64,000 nt of DNA from Inhella gelatinilytica. Its GTDB lineage: Bacteria > Pseudomonadota > Gammaproteobacteria > Burkholderiales > Burkholderiaceae_C. The DNA is taken from assembly GCF_016093295.1 (NCBI RefSeq), contig NZ_JAEDAL010000008.1, positions 1-64,000 of the forward strand, in the 5' to 3' direction. Shown piece by piece: positions 8,351 to 21,848 of this stretch (positions are counted from its first letter, which is position 1; each line of letters opens with the position of its first letter). Made by a program: the position numbers and the translations under genes. A model generated the notes under the pieces. The model was not told the origin of the DNA, made no database searches, and saw only the letters and a program-made list of their open reading frames with translations.

Positions 8351-9517
8351 TTACCGTATCCACAAACGAAGGGCATCCCAGACCCGGCCCAACACACCCG
8401 CCTCGGGCACGGCCTCCTGGACCACCAGGGGCACTTCCGCCAACGGAGCGCCACCGGCACTCTTGATGGACAACTTGCCGACCGCCTGCCCCTTTTGCAA
8501 GGGCGCCACCAAGGGGTCCGTCCGTTTGATCTCGGTTTGAACCTTGGCGCCCTCACCGCGGGGCACGGTCACATAGACCGGGTGAGCGGCCCCCAGCTTC
8601 ACCTTCTGGCGCTGACCCTTCCACACTTCGGGCTCCGCCAAAACCTTGCCCGGTTCATAAAGCCGTACACCATCCCAAGCGCTGTAGCCCCAGTTCAGAA
8701 GCTTCTGGCTTTCTTGAGCTCGCGCCTCTTTCGACGCCGTTCCCAGCACCACACTGATCAAGCGCCGCTTGCCATTGGGGAACTCCCGCTCAGCGCTTGC
8801 AATCAAGCAGTAGCCGGCCCCCTCGGTGTAGCCCGTTTTCATCCCATCCACGCTCGGATCTCGGGTGAGGAGCAGGTTTCGGTTGTCTTGCTTGATCTTG
8901 TTGTAGGTGTAGTCACGGACCTTGTAGTACCCGTAGGACTGAGGATGGTCGAGGACCAAACGCTGCGCAATCACAGCCAAATCGCGCGCGCTGGCGTAGT
9001 GCCCAGGCTCACTCATCCCCGTGACGTTCTTGAACTGCGTGTTCTTCAAGCCCCAGGCCTGGGCTTGCCGGTTCATCATGGCGACGAACTGCTCGACCGT
9101 CCCGCCCACCCCTTCAGCCAACGCCACCGAGGCGTCGTTGCCGGACTGCACGATCATGCCGTTCAGCAACTCATGGACCTTGGGGCGCATGGTGGTGTCG
9201 ATGAACATGACCGAAGCGCCGCCCTTGCGCTCGTCCCAGGCACGCTTGGAGACAGCCAACTCCTGGTCCAACGTCAATCGCTTTTCTTTCAGCGCATTGA
9301 ACACCAGATAGGCCGTCATGAGCTTGGTCAGCGAGGCGGGCTCCGCTTGCACGTCGGCATCCCGCTCCGCCAGCGTCTGCTGGCTGTTGACATCCACCAA
9401 CATGTACTGCTTGGCAGCCACCTCCGGGGCCTGCGGAACCTGCGCCCACACCGGCAGACTCGCGGCCCCAATTGCCACGGCAACAACCAGCCCCCTCACG
9501 ACACAAAAACTCATCAT
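8351..9517 (-). CDS. dacA: D-alanyl-D-alanine carboxypeptidase (PBP5/6 family)
   Basis: This 388-residue periplasmic penicillin-binding protein trims the terminal D-Ala from peptidoglycan pentapeptides. It has a signal peptide ending at about PVWAQ, then the three serine-transferase motifs in order: SLTK (active Ser), SGN and KTGYTEGAGYC. A C-terminal beta domain and a terminal amphipathic helix (VWDALRLWI) for membrane attachment are visible. It heads the operon with DUF493, lipB and lipA. The exact paralogue (dacA or dacC) cannot be told. Confidence 0.94.
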   Translation of the reverse strand: MMSFCVVRGLVVAVAIGAASLPVWAQVPQAPEVAAKQYMLVDVNSQQTLAERDADVQAEPASLTKLMTAYLVFNALKEKRLTLDQELAVSKRAWDERKGGASVMFIDTTMRPKVHELLNGMIVQSGNDASVALAEGVGGTVEQFVAMMNRQAQAWGLKNTQFKNVTGMSEPGHYASARDLAVIAQRLVLDHPQSYGYYKVRDYTYNKIKQDNRNLLLTRDPSVDGMKTGYTEGAGYCLIASAEREFPNGKRRLISVVLGTASKEARAQESQKLLNWGYSAWDGVRLYEPGKVLAEPEVWKGQRQKVKLGAAHPVYVTVPRGEGAKVQTEIKRTDPLVAPLQKGQAVGKLSIKSAGGAPLAEVPLVVQEAVPEAGVLGRVWDALRLWIR

Positions 9518-9530
9518 TCCGATTCCAAAC

Positions 9531-10148
9531 TCAGCGCGACCACGCGCGCATCACCAAGTCTTTAAGCAGCACTTGCTGCCCATGAAAAAAGTGCCCAGCC
9601 CCTGGCAACACGGTCACGGGCAAGGCCTGTGGCCGGGCCCAATCCAGCACCGCGGACAGCGGCACCACATCGTCCAGCTCGCCGTGCAGCACAAAGCTAT
9701 GCGCCGGCACCTGCTCCGCAGGGAAGCGACTCGCGGCCAAGCCGATCAACGCCAACCGATGCACGGGTTGCCCTGCCGTCTGCAAGCGCTCGGCCAAGCG
9801 GGTGGCCACATAGGCCCCGAAAGAAAAGCCGCCCAGGTAAAAAGGCGCATCGGGCGGCAGCACGGCTTGGGCGGCCGCCCAAGCGTCATCCACTTCCCCA
9901 ACCCCATGGTCGAACTGCCCATCCGACGCGCCGACCCCGCGAAAATTGAGCCGAACGGCTCGCAATCCCAGGGCCAAGGCGGCCCGAGCCAGGGACTGCA
10001 CCACCTTGTTGTCCATGGTGCCGCCATGAGTGGGCAACGGGTGGAGCAGCAGCGCCACACCCTGCGGTGCGCCCTCCGGATCATCAAACGCCAACTCCAG
10101 CTGCCCGGCGGGGCCGGAGATGAGTTGGCGCGTGGTGGCCGACCTCAT
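9531..10148 (-). CDS. alpha/beta hydrolase
   Basis: This 205-residue cytoplasmic hydrolase has LLLHPLPTHGGTMDN (oxyanion region), LNFRGVGASDG, the nucleophile elbow GGFSFGAYV with the catalytic Ser, an Asp in HGELDDVVPL and a final His in GAGHFFHG. The family resembles small CocE/BAAT-like hydrolases of unknown substrate. It overlaps the upstream ferredoxin-like gene by 4 bp, so the two are translated together. Confidence 0.88.
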   Translation of the reverse strand: MRSATTRQLISGPAGQLELAFDDPEGAPQGVALLLHPLPTHGGTMDNKVVQSLARAALALGLRAVRLNFRGVGASDGQFDHGVGEVDDAWAAAQAVLPPDAPFYLGGFSFGAYVATRLAERLQTAGQPVHRLALIGLAASRFPAEQVPAHSFVLHGELDDVVPLSAVLDWARPQALPVTVLPGAGHFFHGQQVLLKDLVMRAWSR

Positions 10149-10471
10149 CGCCCGACCGAATCCGGCAGCCGCAGACGCTCCACCACCTCACCTTGCTTCA
10201 GGTGCCGGTCAATGATTTCGTCTATGTCGCTGGCGTCCACATACGTGTACCACGTGGCCTCCGGGTAGACCACCAACACCGGGGCCCCAGCGCAGCGATC
10301 CAGGCATCCGGCTTTGTTGACTCGCACCGCGCCCACGCCGGCCAAGCCTTCCGCCTTCACCCGGGCTTTGCAATGATCAAAAGCCTCTTGAGCCCCATGC
10401 CGGGTGCAGCACGCCTCGCCCTCGGCGCGCTCATTGAGGCAAAAGAAGAGATGGCGTTGGTAGTAGCTCAT
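10145..10471 (-). CDS. (2Fe-2S) thioredoxin-like ferredoxin
   Basis: This 108-residue protein has the cysteine pattern of the thioredoxin-like [2Fe-2S] family: the first Cys is in HLFFCLN, the second in GEACC, and the last pair in KAGCLDRCAGAP. The C-terminal part (VVYPEATWYTYV) is typical of the short ferredoxins found beside hydrolases in beta-proteobacteria. It probably transfers single electrons; the partner is unknown. It overlaps the alpha/beta hydrolase gene, and the VanZ-like gene lies downstream in the same direction. Confidence 0.85.
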   Translation of the reverse strand: MSYYQRHLFFCLNERAEGEACCTRHGAQEAFDHCKARVKAEGLAGVGAVRVNKAGCLDRCAGAPVLVVYPEATWYTYVDASDIDEIIDRHLKQGEVVERLRLPDSVGR

Positions 10472-10480
10472 CCCGTCATT

Positions 10481-13464
<2,984 letters not shown>

Positions 13465-13465
13465 T

Positions 13466-14530
13466 ATGGAGGGCCCGGTCATCCTGCACGTCCGCCGCGA
13501 CGGCCTGCACGAGTTGGCCGATTGGCCTGATGCTTGGCCGTCGGACGGATTCATCTGGATCGCCACCACCCGTGAAACCCTGCAGGCCCAGTTCCCCGCA
13601 CTCCAAACGCGGCTGATGCACGAGTTGCACGGCCCGTTGATGGACTTGCACGTTTCAGACCTGCTCAACGAGCAACTGCCCTCTCACTTTGAGGCGACGC
13701 GCGTCTACGACTTGATGGTGCTGCGGCGATTGGCTGCCGCGCGCACGCCGGACGGCACCTGGGATTGGGCCGAAGCCATCGACACCCGTGCCGTTGGGTT
13801 TGCGGTCTATGACCGCTTGCTCCTGAGCGTCCACCCCCAGAACTGCCCGGTCTTGAGCTACTTTTTGGAGCGCTTGCCCCTGCTGGTCCAAGTGGGGGAA
13901 AGCCGCGCGGGTGTGCGCTTGCCCTTGAGTCCCGATGAACTGATGCTGCGCATGCTCAATCACATGGTGGACAGCTACTTGGAGTTGCGGCGCCAACTGA
14001 CGCGACGCATCGGTGACTTGCAGCAGGCATTGCTGGACACCCACCGGCCGTTCCAAGATTGGCCGCAACTGCTAACCGCCCGAGACGCCCTGGTCCGCCT
14101 GGAAGAGCTCTGTGAGGATCAGCAGGCGGCGGTGCAGGAGTGGCTGGATGCGCAGTTGGAACTGCAGTCGGGCACCGAACCCAATCTGGAAGCCGAGACC
14201 CACCGGGTCCGGGCGCGAGACGTGCTGGAACACATCGAGCGGGTGCTGTCCCACATTCGGCGCCTCATGGCGAGCACCGAATCGGCGGTGCAAATGCACT
14301 ACGCCGCCTTGGGCCACCGGACCAACGGGATCATGAAAGTGCTCACCGCCCTCACGGCAGTCTTCCTGCCCTTGAACCTCATCACGGGCATTTTTGGCAT
14401 GAACTTCGATGCCCTTCCCCTCATCCACAACCAGCACGGCGCGTGGGTGGCTTTGGGGCTGATGGGCCTGCTGGGTATCGGCTTGGGGGTGTGGTTCCGG
14501 CGCAAGCGTTATTTGGGGTCGCGCTCGTAA
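13466..14530 (+). CDS. CorA/ZntB-family divalent metal transporter
   Basis: This 354-residue protein has a long cytoplasmic alpha/beta and coiled-coil region followed by two C-terminal transmembrane helices. The first helix ends with the signature GMN ([13 protein letters not shown]). It starts 1 bp after hemB and may be co-transcribed. CorA members transport Mg2+, Co2+ or Zn2+; the specificity is not readable. Its 3' end overlaps the convergent ybeY gene by 22 bp. Confidence 0.9.
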   Translation: MEGPVILHVRRDGLHELADWPDAWPSDGFIWIATTRETLQAQFPALQTRLMHELHGPLMDLHVSDLLNEQLPSHFEATRVYDLMVLRRLAAARTPDGTWDWAEAIDTRAVGFAVYDRLLLSVHPQNCPVLSYFLERLPLLVQVGESRAGVRLPLSPDELMLRMLNHMVDSYLELRRQLTRRIGDLQQALLDTHRPFQDWPQLLTARDALVRLEELCEDQQAAVQEWLDAQLELQSGTEPNLEAETHRVRARDVLEHIERVLSHIRRLMASTESAVQMHYAALGHRTNGIMKVLTALTAVFLPLNLITGIFGMNFDALPLIHNQHGAWVALGLMGLLGIGLGVWFRRKRYLGSRS

Positions 14531-14973
14531 GGGTCGGCGAAACCCAACCGTTTCAAAATGGCCGATTCGCGGGCTTCCATGGCCTGCGCCTCGGCGTCGT
14601 CCTCGTGATCCCACCCCTGGGCGTGCAGCGTGCCGTGAACCAGCAAGTGGGCATAGTGCGCTTCTAGCGATTTGCCCTGCTCCAGGGCTTCGCGCTCCAC
14701 CACGTCTGCGCACAGCACCAGGTCCGCAAGGACCACCGGCTCGGTGTCGTAGTCGAAGGTCAGCACATTGGTGGCGTAATCCTTGCCGCGATAGCTGCGG
14801 TTCAGTTGCTGCCCTTCTTCCGCCCCGACCACCCGCACGGTGAGTTCACCGTCACCGTCCAGCGCATGACGAATCCAGCGCTGGACCTTGTGTCGCGGCA
14901 GTTGGTCCCGATGCCGGGTGTCGGCGAACTGCAGCGACAACCGAAGTTCTGGGAGTTGGAACCGGGCCGTCAT
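14509..14973 (-). CDS. ybeY: endoribonuclease / rRNA maturation factor YbeY
   Basis: This 154-residue metalloprotein acts in 16S rRNA 3'-end maturation and ribosome quality control. The zinc-binding motif [11 protein letters not shown] (H-x3-H-x5-H type) is intact, and the [18 protein letters not shown] segment is typical. It overlaps the 3' end of the upstream phoH-like gene by 4 bp, the conserved ybeZ-ybeY order. Confidence 0.96.
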   Translation of the reverse strand: MTARFQLPELRLSLQFADTRHRDQLPRHKVQRWIRHALDGDGELTVRVVGAEEGQQLNRSYRGKDYATNVLTFDYDTEPVVLADLVLCADVVEREALEQGKSLEAHYAHLLVHGTLHAQGWDHEDDAEAQAMEARESAILKRLGFADPYERDPK

Positions 14974-15971
14974 GGCCGGCCTCCGGTCGTGGCCGCGCGG
15001 CGGTCATAGGCCTCCACGATGCGGCCCACCAAGGGGTGCCGCACCACGTCAGCCCGAGTGAAGCGGGTCAAGCCGATGCCCTCAACCCCATCCAAGACCT
15101 GCAACGCATCAATCAAGCCACTGGTCACGCCCCGCGGAAGGTCCACCTGGCTGGTATCGCCCGTCACCACCGCACGGCTACCAAACCCGATACGGGTCAG
15201 AAACATCTTCATCTGCTCGGGTGTGGTGTTTTGGGCTTCATCCAAGATCACGAACGCGTGGTTCAAGGTCCGCCCGCGCATAAAGGCCAGCGGTGCCACT
15301 TCCAACAGCCCCTTCTCCTGAGCCCGATTGACCTTTTCAAAGCCCATCAGGTCATAGAGCGCGTCAAAGAGTGGGCGCAGATACGGGTCCACTTTTTGCG
15401 CCAAGTCGCCCGGCAAAAAACCCAGGCGCTCCCCCGCTTCGACTGCCGGGCGGGTCAACACAATGCGCTGAACCTGATGACGTTCCAGCGCGTCCACAGC
15501 GCAGGCCACGGCCAAATAGGTCTTGCCGGTGCCGGCAGGCCCCACACCCAGGCTCAAGTCGTTGGACAAGATGCGATTCAGGTACGCCTGCTGGTTCGGC
15601 GTGCGGGCGGCCAAGTCATGCCGGCGCGTGTGCAAAGTCAGCGTCGGCGCCGTCGGGGCGGCCGCGGGCTGGGCGCCCGCCTGAACCAACAGCAGTTGCA
15701 GCGTTTCCGGCGCAATGGGGCGATGCGCCAAGGCCTGCAGCCGCTGCAGGACATCCAGGGCGCTGCGTGCGGCAGCAGCGGGCCCTTCGATGCGGAACTT
15801 GGCCTGCCGACGGGTCAAGCGCACGCCCAAGGCTGACGCAATCCCTTTCAGGTGCGCGTCCAGTTCCCCGCACAGATGCGCGAGGGCGTCATTGCCCATT
15901 TCTTCAAATTCGTGCTGCAGAACCACGCGCTCGCCTTGTTGGAATGCAAAACGCCATTGTCCGTCTTGCAC
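14970..15971 (-). CDS. ybeZ: PhoH-like ATPase YbeZ
   Basis: This 333-residue ATPase has an N-terminal RNA-binding-like region and a C-terminal PhoH domain with Walker [12 protein letters not shown], then [23 protein letters not shown] and [11 protein letters not shown]. It overlaps ybeY, its usual functional partner in RNA metabolism. It starts divergently from the histidine-kinase gene at 15981 with only 9 bp between them, so the promoters must lie within the neighbouring coding regions. Confidence 0.93.
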   Translation of the reverse strand: MQDGQWRFAFQQGERVVLQHEFEEMGNDALAHLCGELDAHLKGIASALGVRLTRRQAKFRIEGPAAAARSALDVLQRLQALAHRPIAPETLQLLLVQAGAQPAAAPTAPTLTLHTRRHDLAARTPNQQAYLNRILSNDLSLGVGPAGTGKTYLAVACAVDALERHQVQRIVLTRPAVEAGERLGFLPGDLAQKVDPYLRPLFDALYDLMGFEKVNRAQEKGLLEVAPLAFMRGRTLNHAFVILDEAQNTTPEQMKMFLTRIGFGSRAVVTGDTSQVDLPRGVTSGLIDALQVLDGVEGIGLTRFTRADVVRHPLVGRIVEAYDRRAATTGGRP

Positions 15972-15980
15972 AATGCCCCG

Positions 15981-16754
15981 ATGTCACCGTCCATGCCACC
16001 GTTGTTGCTGGGGCTGCTCTCGCTGGTTGTCTTTCTGGCCGGGGCTGCACTAGGAGCCCTGGTTGTGGTGTGGCGAACGCCCCGCGCCTTACGGCGCCAA
16101 CGCGCTCGGCTGAACCACCAATGGGAGCAGCGTTTGGCCCAGGCCGCTATTGCGCAAGCCGAAACGAGCGAGCGACACCTGGAGGACGTCACCGAGCGGG
16201 AGCGCAAGCGCATTGCCGCCGACCTGCACGATGACCTCGGCGCCAAGCTGTTGACCATCGTTCACACCAGCGAGGATGAGCGCATCGCCGGATTGGCGCG
16301 GGAGGCGCTGGAAGCCATGCGGCTGTCGGTGCGCGGGCTCACGGGCAAACCCATGCAGCTGGCGGATGCGTTGGGCGACTGGCGCGCGGAAGGGGTTGCT
16401 CGCTTGATGCAGGCTCACATTGAACCCGACTGGGCCCCCTTATTGGACGAATGCCCGCAGACCCTGCCCGCCCGCAGTTACGTGCAGGCAACGCGCGTGC
16501 TGCGAGAAGCCATCAGCAACGTCATCAAACACAGTGGCGCGGAGCGGTGTCAGGTGCGTTGCGCCATTGCCCCCACCCACCTGGAGTTGCTGATTCAAGA
16601 CGACGGGCAAGGCTTTGATGCCGCCAGCTCGGCCCCCCACCGGGGACATGGCCTGGCCAGCATGCTGTCTCGCGCCCAACAAATCGCGGGCGACTGCGAA
16701 ATTCACTCCCAACCTGGCAAAGGTACCCAAGTGCGCCTGAGCGTGCCTCTGTGA
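15981..16754 (+). CDS. sensor histidine kinase, NarX/UhpB type
   Basis: This 257-residue protein has one N-terminal transmembrane helix ([24 protein letters not shown]), a short coiled coil and a HisKA_3 domain with the phospho-His in [20 protein letters not shown]-terminal HATPase follows ([32 protein letters not shown]). No periplasmic sensor domain is seen, so it probably senses membrane or cytoplasmic signals. The next gene is its response regulator, starting 11 bp downstream. Confidence 0.9.
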   Translation: MSPSMPPLLLGLLSLVVFLAGAALGALVVVWRTPRALRRQRARLNHQWEQRLAQAAIAQAETSERHLEDVTERERKRIAADLHDDLGAKLLTIVHTSEDERIAGLAREALEAMRLSVRGLTGKPMQLADALGDWRAEGVARLMQAHIEPDWAPLLDECPQTLPARSYVQATRVLREAISNVIKHSGAERCQVRCAIAPTHLELLIQDDGQGFDAASSAPHRGHGLASMLSRAQQIAGDCEIHSQPGKGTQVRLSVPL

Positions 16755-16765
16755 TACTGGTGCCC

Positions 16766-17419
16766 ATGGATTCCATCCTTTTGCTCGAAGACCTCCCCGA
16801 AATTCGGGACTGGCTCAAAACCCTGATTCATCAAGTCTTTCCTGCGGCGCGCGTCACCGAATGCGCCAAGGTTCAGGACGCCCTGCACTGGGTGCAACAG
16901 ACGCGCTTCGATCTGGCTTTGCTGGACCTCGGTTTGCCCGATGGTTCGGGTGTCAAGGTGGTGGAGGCCTTGCGCGAACACCAACCGCACGCGCAGTCTG
17001 TGATCGTGACCATCCACGATGACGACGAACACTTGTTTCCAGCCCTGCAAGCCGGCGCGTTTGGTTATCTGCTGAAAGAGCAGGCGCGCGCGCTGCTCGC
17101 CGAGCAATTGCAGCGCATCAGCCAGGGTGAACCCCCGCTGTCCCCCTCCATCGCCCGCAAGGTGATTGCTCACTTTGCAGCGTCCAAGACCCAGGCACCC
17201 GCCGCCGCCATTCCCGAGGTGGCGCTCACCGAGCGAGAGTCCGAAGTGTTGTTGCGGGTGGCCAAGGGCTTCACGCTGCCCGAGATTGGGGTGCAACTGG
17301 GCCTATCTCGCCACACCATCGCGGACTACGTCAAGCAAATCTACCGCAAGCTCAACGTGTCTTCGCGCGCCGAAGCCGCGCTGGAAGCCCAGCGCCTGGG
17401 CCTGTTCGGGCGGCCATGA
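16766..17419 (+). CDS. response regulator, NarL/FixJ family
   Basis: This 217-residue protein has an N-terminal receiver domain with the phospho-Asp in [13 protein letters not shown] and the conserved Lys in YLLKEQ. The C-terminal LuxR-type HTH is [43 protein letters not shown]. The ATG at 16766 is preferred to a GTG at 16751 inside the kinase gene. It is paired with the upstream kinase. The final 4 bp overlap ruvA, so the two-component pair and ruvAB may share a transcript. Confidence 0.93.
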   Translation: MDSILLLEDLPEIRDWLKTLIHQVFPAARVTECAKVQDALHWVQQTRFDLALLDLGLPDGSGVKVVEALREHQPHAQSVIVTIHDDDEHLFPALQAGAFGYLLKEQARALLAEQLQRISQGEPPLSPSIARKVIAHFAASKTQAPAAAIPEVALTERESEVLLRVAKGFTLPEIGVQLGLSRHTIADYVKQIYRKLNVSSRAEAALEAQRLGLFGRP

Positions 17420-17991
17420 TCGGACGACTTCAAGGGGCGCTGGCGGGCAAGCGCCCGCCGCAAGTGCTGGTGGATGTACAGGGCGTGGGCTACGAGGTCG
17501 AAGTGCCCATGAGCACGTACTGTGCCCTGCCTGCGCTGGGTGAACCGGTGTGTCTGCTCACCCACTTTGTGGTGCGAGAGGATGCGCAAATCCTTTTTGG
17601 CTTTTTGGCATCGGACGAGCGCGAAGCCTTTCGGCTGCTGATCAAAATCTCCGGCGTGGGGCCCCGCACAGCGCTGGCCCTCCTCTCCGGCCTGAGCGTG
17701 GGTGACCTGAGCGAGGCGGTAGCGCGCCAAGACGCGAGCCGACTGGTCAAGGTGCCCGGCATTGGTAAAAAAACGGCCGAACGACTGCTGTTGGAGCTCA
17801 AGGGCAAGCTCGGTGAGGCCCTGCCGCAGGCCTCGCAGACCGACGGACAGAACGCCCTATCTGACATTGCCGACGCGCTCTTGGCGCTGGGCTACAGCGA
17901 CAAAGAGGCCCAGAGCGCGCTCAAAGGGTTGCCTGCAGGCCTGTCCGTGACCGAAGGCATCCGTCACGCCCTGAAGGCGCTGAACCGCTGA
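17416..17991 (+). CDS. ruvA: Holliday junction branch migration protein RuvA
   Basis: This 191-residue protein starts MIGRLQGAL and contains the OB-fold domain, two helix-hairpin-helix motifs ([16 protein letters not shown] and [16 protein letters not shown]) and the C-terminal domain III that contacts RuvB. It binds four-way junctions. Its stop overlaps the ruvB start by 1 bp. Confidence 0.98.
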   Translation: MIGRLQGALAGKRPPQVLVDVQGVGYEVEVPMSTYCALPALGEPVCLLTHFVVREDAQILFGFLASDEREAFRLLIKISGVGPRTALALLSGLSVGDLSEAVARQDASRLVKVPGIGKKTAERLLLELKGKLGEALPQASQTDGQNALSDIADALLALGYSDKEAQSALKGLPAGLSVTEGIRHALKALNR

Positions 17992-19043
17992 TGGCCATCC
18001 AGACCGACAACCTCCAAGCGCCCGGCGCGGATCGCTTGATCGCGGCCACCCCGCGTTCACCCCAGGAAGAAGCGCTGGAGCGCGCGCTGCGGCCCAAGCA
18101 GCTCGATGAATATGTCGGCCAGGTCAAGGTGCGCGAACAGTTGGAAATCTTCGTCGGCGCGGCCAAGAAACGCGGGGAAGTACTGGACCACGTGCTGCTG
18201 TTCGGCCCCCCGGGGCTGGGCAAGACCACGCTGTCGCACATCATTGCCCACGAGCTGGGCGTGCGGTTGCACCAGACCTCCGGCCCGGTGCTCGAAAAGC
18301 CGCGCGACCTGGCGGCCATCCTCACCAGCCTAGAGCGCAACGATGTGCTCTTCATCGACGAAATCCACCGCCTGTCGCCGGTTGTCGAGGAAATCTTGTA
18401 CCCCGCGCTGGAAGACTTCCAGATCGACATTCTGATCGGCGAAGGCCCAGCCGCACGCTCCATCAAACTGGACTTGCAACCCTTTACCTTGGTCGGCGCC
18501 ACCACCCGCGCCGGCATGCTGACCAACCCCTTGCGTGACCGTTTCGGGATCACCGCGCGGCTGGAGTTCTACAGCGCCGACGAGTTGCAGCGCATCGTGC
18601 GCCGCTCGGCCCACCTCCTGGGGGCCCCGATTGACGACGAAGGCGCACTGGAAATTGCCCGGCGGGCTCGTGGCACGCCGCGCATTGCCAATCGCTTGCT
18701 GCGCCGTGTACGGGACTGGGCCGACGTGAAGGCCGATGGCCGGATTCATCAAGCCGTTGCGGCCGCAGCCCTGAGCCTGCTGGATGTGGATCAGGCCGGA
18801 TTCGACCTGATGGACCGCAAGCTGCTCGAAGCCTTGATTCACCGCTTCGACGGCGGTCCCGTGGGTCTGGACAACCTGGCCGCCGCCATTGGCGAAGCCA
18901 GCGACACCATCGAAGACGTGCTGGAACCCTACCTGATTCAACAAGGCTATTTGCACCGGACGCCCCGCGGCCGCATGGCGACCCAGCAAGCCTATCGGCA
19001 CTTGGGCCTTGCACCACCCCAACGTGAAGGCGAACTCTTTTAG
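17991..19043 (+). CDS. ruvB: Holliday junction branch migration ATPase RuvB
   Basis: This 350-residue AAA+ motor drives branch migration with RuvA. Walker A ([10 protein letters not shown]), Walker B (LFIDEIHRL), sensor region [18 protein letters not shown] and the C-terminal winged helix are all present at the expected spacing. It is followed by a bidirectional terminator shared with the convergent porin gene. ruvC is not adjacent in this window. Confidence 0.98.
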   Translation: MAIQTDNLQAPGADRLIAATPRSPQEEALERALRPKQLDEYVGQVKVREQLEIFVGAAKKRGEVLDHVLLFGPPGLGKTTLSHIIAHELGVRLHQTSGPVLEKPRDLAAILTSLERNDVLFIDEIHRLSPVVEEILYPALEDFQIDILIGEGPAARSIKLDLQPFTLVGATTRAGMLTNPLRDRFGITARLEFYSADELQRIVRRSAHLLGAPIDDEGALEIARRARGTPRIANRLLRRVRDWADVKADGRIHQAVAAAALSLLDVDQAGFDLMDRKLLEALIHRFDGGPVGLDNLAAAIGEASDTIEDVLEPYLIQQGYLHRTPRGRMATQQAYRHLGLAPPQREGELF

Positions 19044-19082
19044 CCCGCGCCCAATCCCTTCACCGCCCCCAGCAACTGCAAT

Positions 19083-19110
19083 AAAAAAGCCACCCGAAGG
19101 TGGCTTTTTG
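19083..19110. terminator. bidirectional terminator between ruvB and porin
   Basis: The sequence AAAAAGCCACC-cgaa-GGTGGCTTTTT forms a stable stem with an A-tract on one side and a T-tract on the other. It can end transcripts from ruvB (rightward) and from the porin gene (leftward). Confidence 0.88.
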
Positions 19111-19127
19111 CTTCAATCCCGGAGGGA

Positions 19128-20045
19128 TTAGAAGTTGTGACGCACGCCAAACGCCAGCGAGCTGAACTCCGCATCCGCAGCAGCGGTGTCCTTGTTCAGG
19201 TCGTACTTGGTGTAATAGGTGTAGACCTTGGTGCGCTTGCTCAGGTTGTAGTTGTAACCCAGCGTCCACTGGCCGGCCTTGGGGCCCTTGTTGGCCGCGC
19301 CCAGGTTCACGTGGAACTCGCTGGCGCCGCTGGCGTACATACCGGCCAAACGCCAGATGTTCTGGGTGGTGGCACCCAGATCATTGCGCTGGAAGTAACC
19401 CCCCAGGGTCACCGGGCCCATTTCGAACAGGCCGCGCGCGGCCCACTGGCTCTGCGCGCCTTGCTTGCTGTAGCCGAAGCCCAGGTGCATCGGGCCTGCG
19501 TCGTAGTTGGCACCAATGTCGGTACCGTTCTTCACGACTTTTTCACCAGCGGTCATGGCAACCGACATGCTGAAGCCGCCCATGGCCGGCAGCATGTACA
19601 TGACCTTGTTCTTGTTCAGGAACGGGCCACCGTACAGCGCGTCGCTGGACGGGCCGGTGTCGTGGTTGTGCATGCTGACGTAGTCAGCGGTAGCGAAGTA
19701 CGACTCGGGCGTGATGTTGCCCAGACGGATGGCACCAAAGCTGCCAGCCAACTGAACCCAAGCCTCACGGCCCCAGAACGTGCTGGCGGCTGCGCCGGTG
19801 TCGGAGTTGAAGCCGCTTTCCAGGTTGAAACTGGCCTTCAGACCGCCACCGATGTCTTCCGTGCCCTTCAGGCCGAAACGCGACGAGTTGTTCTGAACGA
19901 CCCAGGTCCGCGACCCATTGTTGACCTTCTGGTTTTCCACCGTGGTGTTCACGCGGCCGTACAGGGTGACCGAGCTTTGGGCGAACGCCGGGGCCGCGAC
20001 AGCTGCGGCAACCAGGGCGACGGCGGACAGAGCGAATTTCTTCAT
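19128..20045 (-). CDS. outer-membrane porin, Gram-negative trimeric type
   Basis: This 305-residue protein has a signal peptide (MKKFALSAVALVAAAVAAPAFA) followed by QSSVTLYGRVNTTVE, typical of beta-proteobacterial OmpC-like porins. The chain is rich in alternating beta strands and ends with Phe (AFGVRHNF), the signal for insertion by the BAM complex. It forms diffusion channels in the outer membrane. A -10-like TATACT lies at 20109-20114, giving a leader of about 60 nt. It is flanked by its own terminator, so it is monocistronic. Confidence 0.95.
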   Translation of the reverse strand: MKKFALSAVALVAAAVAAPAFAQSSVTLYGRVNTTVENQKVNNGSRTWVVQNNSSRFGLKGTEDIGGGLKASFNLESGFNSDTGAAASTFWGREAWVQLAGSFGAIRLGNITPESYFATADYVSMHNHDTGPSSDALYGGPFLNKNKVMYMLPAMGGFSMSVAMTAGEKVVKNGTDIGANYDAGPMHLGFGYSKQGAQSQWAARGLFEMGPVTLGGYFQRNDLGATTQNIWRLAGMYASGASEFHVNLGAANKGPKAGQWTLGYNYNLSKRTKVYTYYTKYDLNKDTAAADAEFSSLAFGVRHNF

Positions 20046-20108
20046 CTTGAGCCTTCAAACAGGGTTAAACACATGCCCGATGCCCAGGGCACCGAACAAA
20101 GCGAGGCG

Positions 20109-20114
20109 AGTATA
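20109..20114 (-). promoter_or_regulatory. probable -10 element of the porin gene
   Basis: The minus strand carries TATACT about 64 bp before the porin start codon. The matching -35 region is weak (no clear TTGACA at 16-18 bp), so the site is only a candidate. Confidence 0.35.
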
Positions 20115-20166
20115 GGGAGGGGGTTTCCACGAGTCGCCGAAACGATGCGTAATTGCAACAGCCCGG

Positions 20167-20499
20167 TCACAGCGGTTGCCACTGGACCGCTTGACCGGCC
20201 GCCAGTGCGCGTTGTAGGAGGGTCTGCACCGGCCACAGGCGCTGGCGCAATGAAACGCCGGCATCAGAGATTGCATCCGAGTCCTCCACCACCTCCGTGG
20301 CCACCACCGCAGCAGTGGGCGCGAGAGGCTGCGAGTCATCCAAGGTCGCCGTGGCCGAAGCCAGGGCGACTGGAATCTGTTCGACCAGGAAAATCCCTTG
20401 TGTCGCGAACGGGCGCCCCAGGGCGGTCAGCACCTCCTGGGCATGTGACGCCAGCATGAGCACGTCAGCGTCCGCCTTAGACGAGAAGCGAATCAACAC
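20167..20499 (-). CDS. DUF1840 family protein
   Basis: This 110-residue protein starts [16 protein letters not shown] and ends in SLRQRLWPVQTLLQRALAAGQAVQWQ, both typical of the DUF1840 family found in beta-proteobacteria. No catalytic residues can be named and its function is unknown. It overlaps the 3' end of the upstream HD-GYP gene by 7 bp, so it may be part of the same transcript. Confidence 0.82.
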   Translation of the reverse strand: MLIRFSSKADADVLMLASHAQEVLTALGRPFATQGIFLVEQIPVALASATATLDDSQPLAPTAAVVATEVVEDSDAISDAGVSLRQRLWPVQTLLQRALAAGQAVQWQPL

Positions 20500-21773
20500 G
20501 CCGCGGCGCCAGCCGGCGCATCTGCGCCATGAAAGAAATAGGCGAAGCGGGCCCGTGGGCGCAAGTAGAAGGTCGCCGGACGGGGCAAATCGGCGCTGCG
20601 CAGGCTGCGACGAATGCCCAGCGTGCTGTTTTCTTCCAAATTCAGGGACAGCGCTTCGTCAGCGGGGATAGCCGGGTCATAAACCACCACCCGCGGTTTC
20701 AACGGTCGACTGGAATTGACTGCCACCACGATGGCGAAGCGGTCATCCGTCAATTGCACGATGGACCCCGGGGGATACACCCCCATCATGCGAATGAAGG
20801 CGTTGAGCAAGGTGGCGTCAAAACGACTGCGACCCTGCGCAAACATCAAGGACAAGGCTTCGTGGGGTGTCAAACCTTTGGAAGCGACCGCCGGATTGCA
20901 CAGTCCATCAAAGCGATTGACCAGCGCCACGATACGCGCCAAGGCGTGCATGCGCTCCCCATTCAGCCGTTGCGGGAAGCCCGTGGCATCGGCGTGTTCA
21001 TGATGCTGCGCAATGACCGCCAGGGCATCGGGCGTCAACACCATCTGCTGGGCCATGCGAACGCCCTTGGCCACATGGTCCTGGTAGGCCTGCATTTCGT
21101 GCGCATTGAACTGGTCACTGCGATGGCGGTACCGGCTGTCCACGTCCAGTTTGCCCACATCATGCAAGAGCGCACCGGTACCCAAGGCCAGCAACTCATC
21201 GTCGCCCAATCCGCAAGCCCGGCCCAACAGCAGCGACACGAGACTCACATTGAGCGCATGGGCGGCGGCCCGATCGCCGGCCGCCTCATTCAAGACCCGC
21301 AGATTCAACTCCTGCGAGACCAGCATCTTGTCCAGTAGGCTGCGGGTCAATTGAACCGCTTGCTGACCGGCCAGGCGCGGATCTTTCAGCACCAAGCCCA
21401 TCAAGCTGGTGAGCGCCTCGGCAGCCTCCCCGTACTGGGCCTCGCAGATGGCCAGCAAATCGCGCTCCGCCTTCAGCGCCGCCCGACGAGCCTGCGCGAC
21501 TTGCTCGGCCGCCAAGGCCGCCGGGTCCACTTCGCCCACGGCGCTCGGCGCCCCGACGTCGCCCGGCTTCGCCGCCTCTGGCGCTTCCAACTGGCTCTTC
21601 TCCGGGCTCCAGCGCACTTGCTTGACACCCAAGCGCCGGATCACCACCAGTTGATCTTCCGAAGTCACGCGGAAGCTGGACAGCGGGAAGGGGTGGCGCA
21701 TCCAGCCCACGTCCAGGTGGATGAACATGCCCACTTTCAGCTGGGCGACATCAATGACTTCTTCGCCGTTCAT
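20493..21773 (-). CDS. HD-GYP domain c-di-GMP phosphodiesterase-like protein
   Basis: This 426-residue protein has an N-terminal DUF3391-like domain ([28 protein letters not shown]) and a central HD-GYP domain with HD in [11 protein letters not shown] and [11 protein letters not shown]. The GYP triad here reads GFP, a common variant that keeps the fold. Such enzymes hydrolyse cyclic di-GMP. The start at 21773 fits the family's beginning; a GTG at 21821 would add 16 residues. It is divergent from the thiolase gene. Confidence 0.88.
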   Translation of the reverse strand: MNGEEVIDVAQLKVGMFIHLDVGWMRHPFPLSSFRVTSEDQLVVIRRLGVKQVRWSPEKSQLEAPEAAKPGDVGAPSAVGEVDPAALAAEQVAQARRAALKAERDLLAICEAQYGEAAEALTSLMGLVLKDPRLAGQQAVQLTRSLLDKMLVSQELNLRVLNEAAGDRAAAHALNVSLVSLLLGRACGLGDDELLALGTGALLHDVGKLDVDSRYRHRSDQFNAHEMQAYQDHVAKGVRMAQQMVLTPDALAVIAQHHEHADATGFPQRLNGERMHALARIVALVNRFDGLCNPAVASKGLTPHEALSLMFAQGRSRFDATLLNAFIRMMGVYPPGSIVQLTDDRFAIVVAVNSSRPLKPRVVVYDPAIPADEALSLNLEENSTLGIRRSLRSADLPRPATFYLRPRARFAYFFHGADAPAGAAAC

Positions 21774-21848
21774 GCAGCAAACGAGGGGAGGCAACGGTGC
21801 GGAGTATGCACTGCCAGACACAATGTGAAGCGTTTGGAGCCCCCCCCT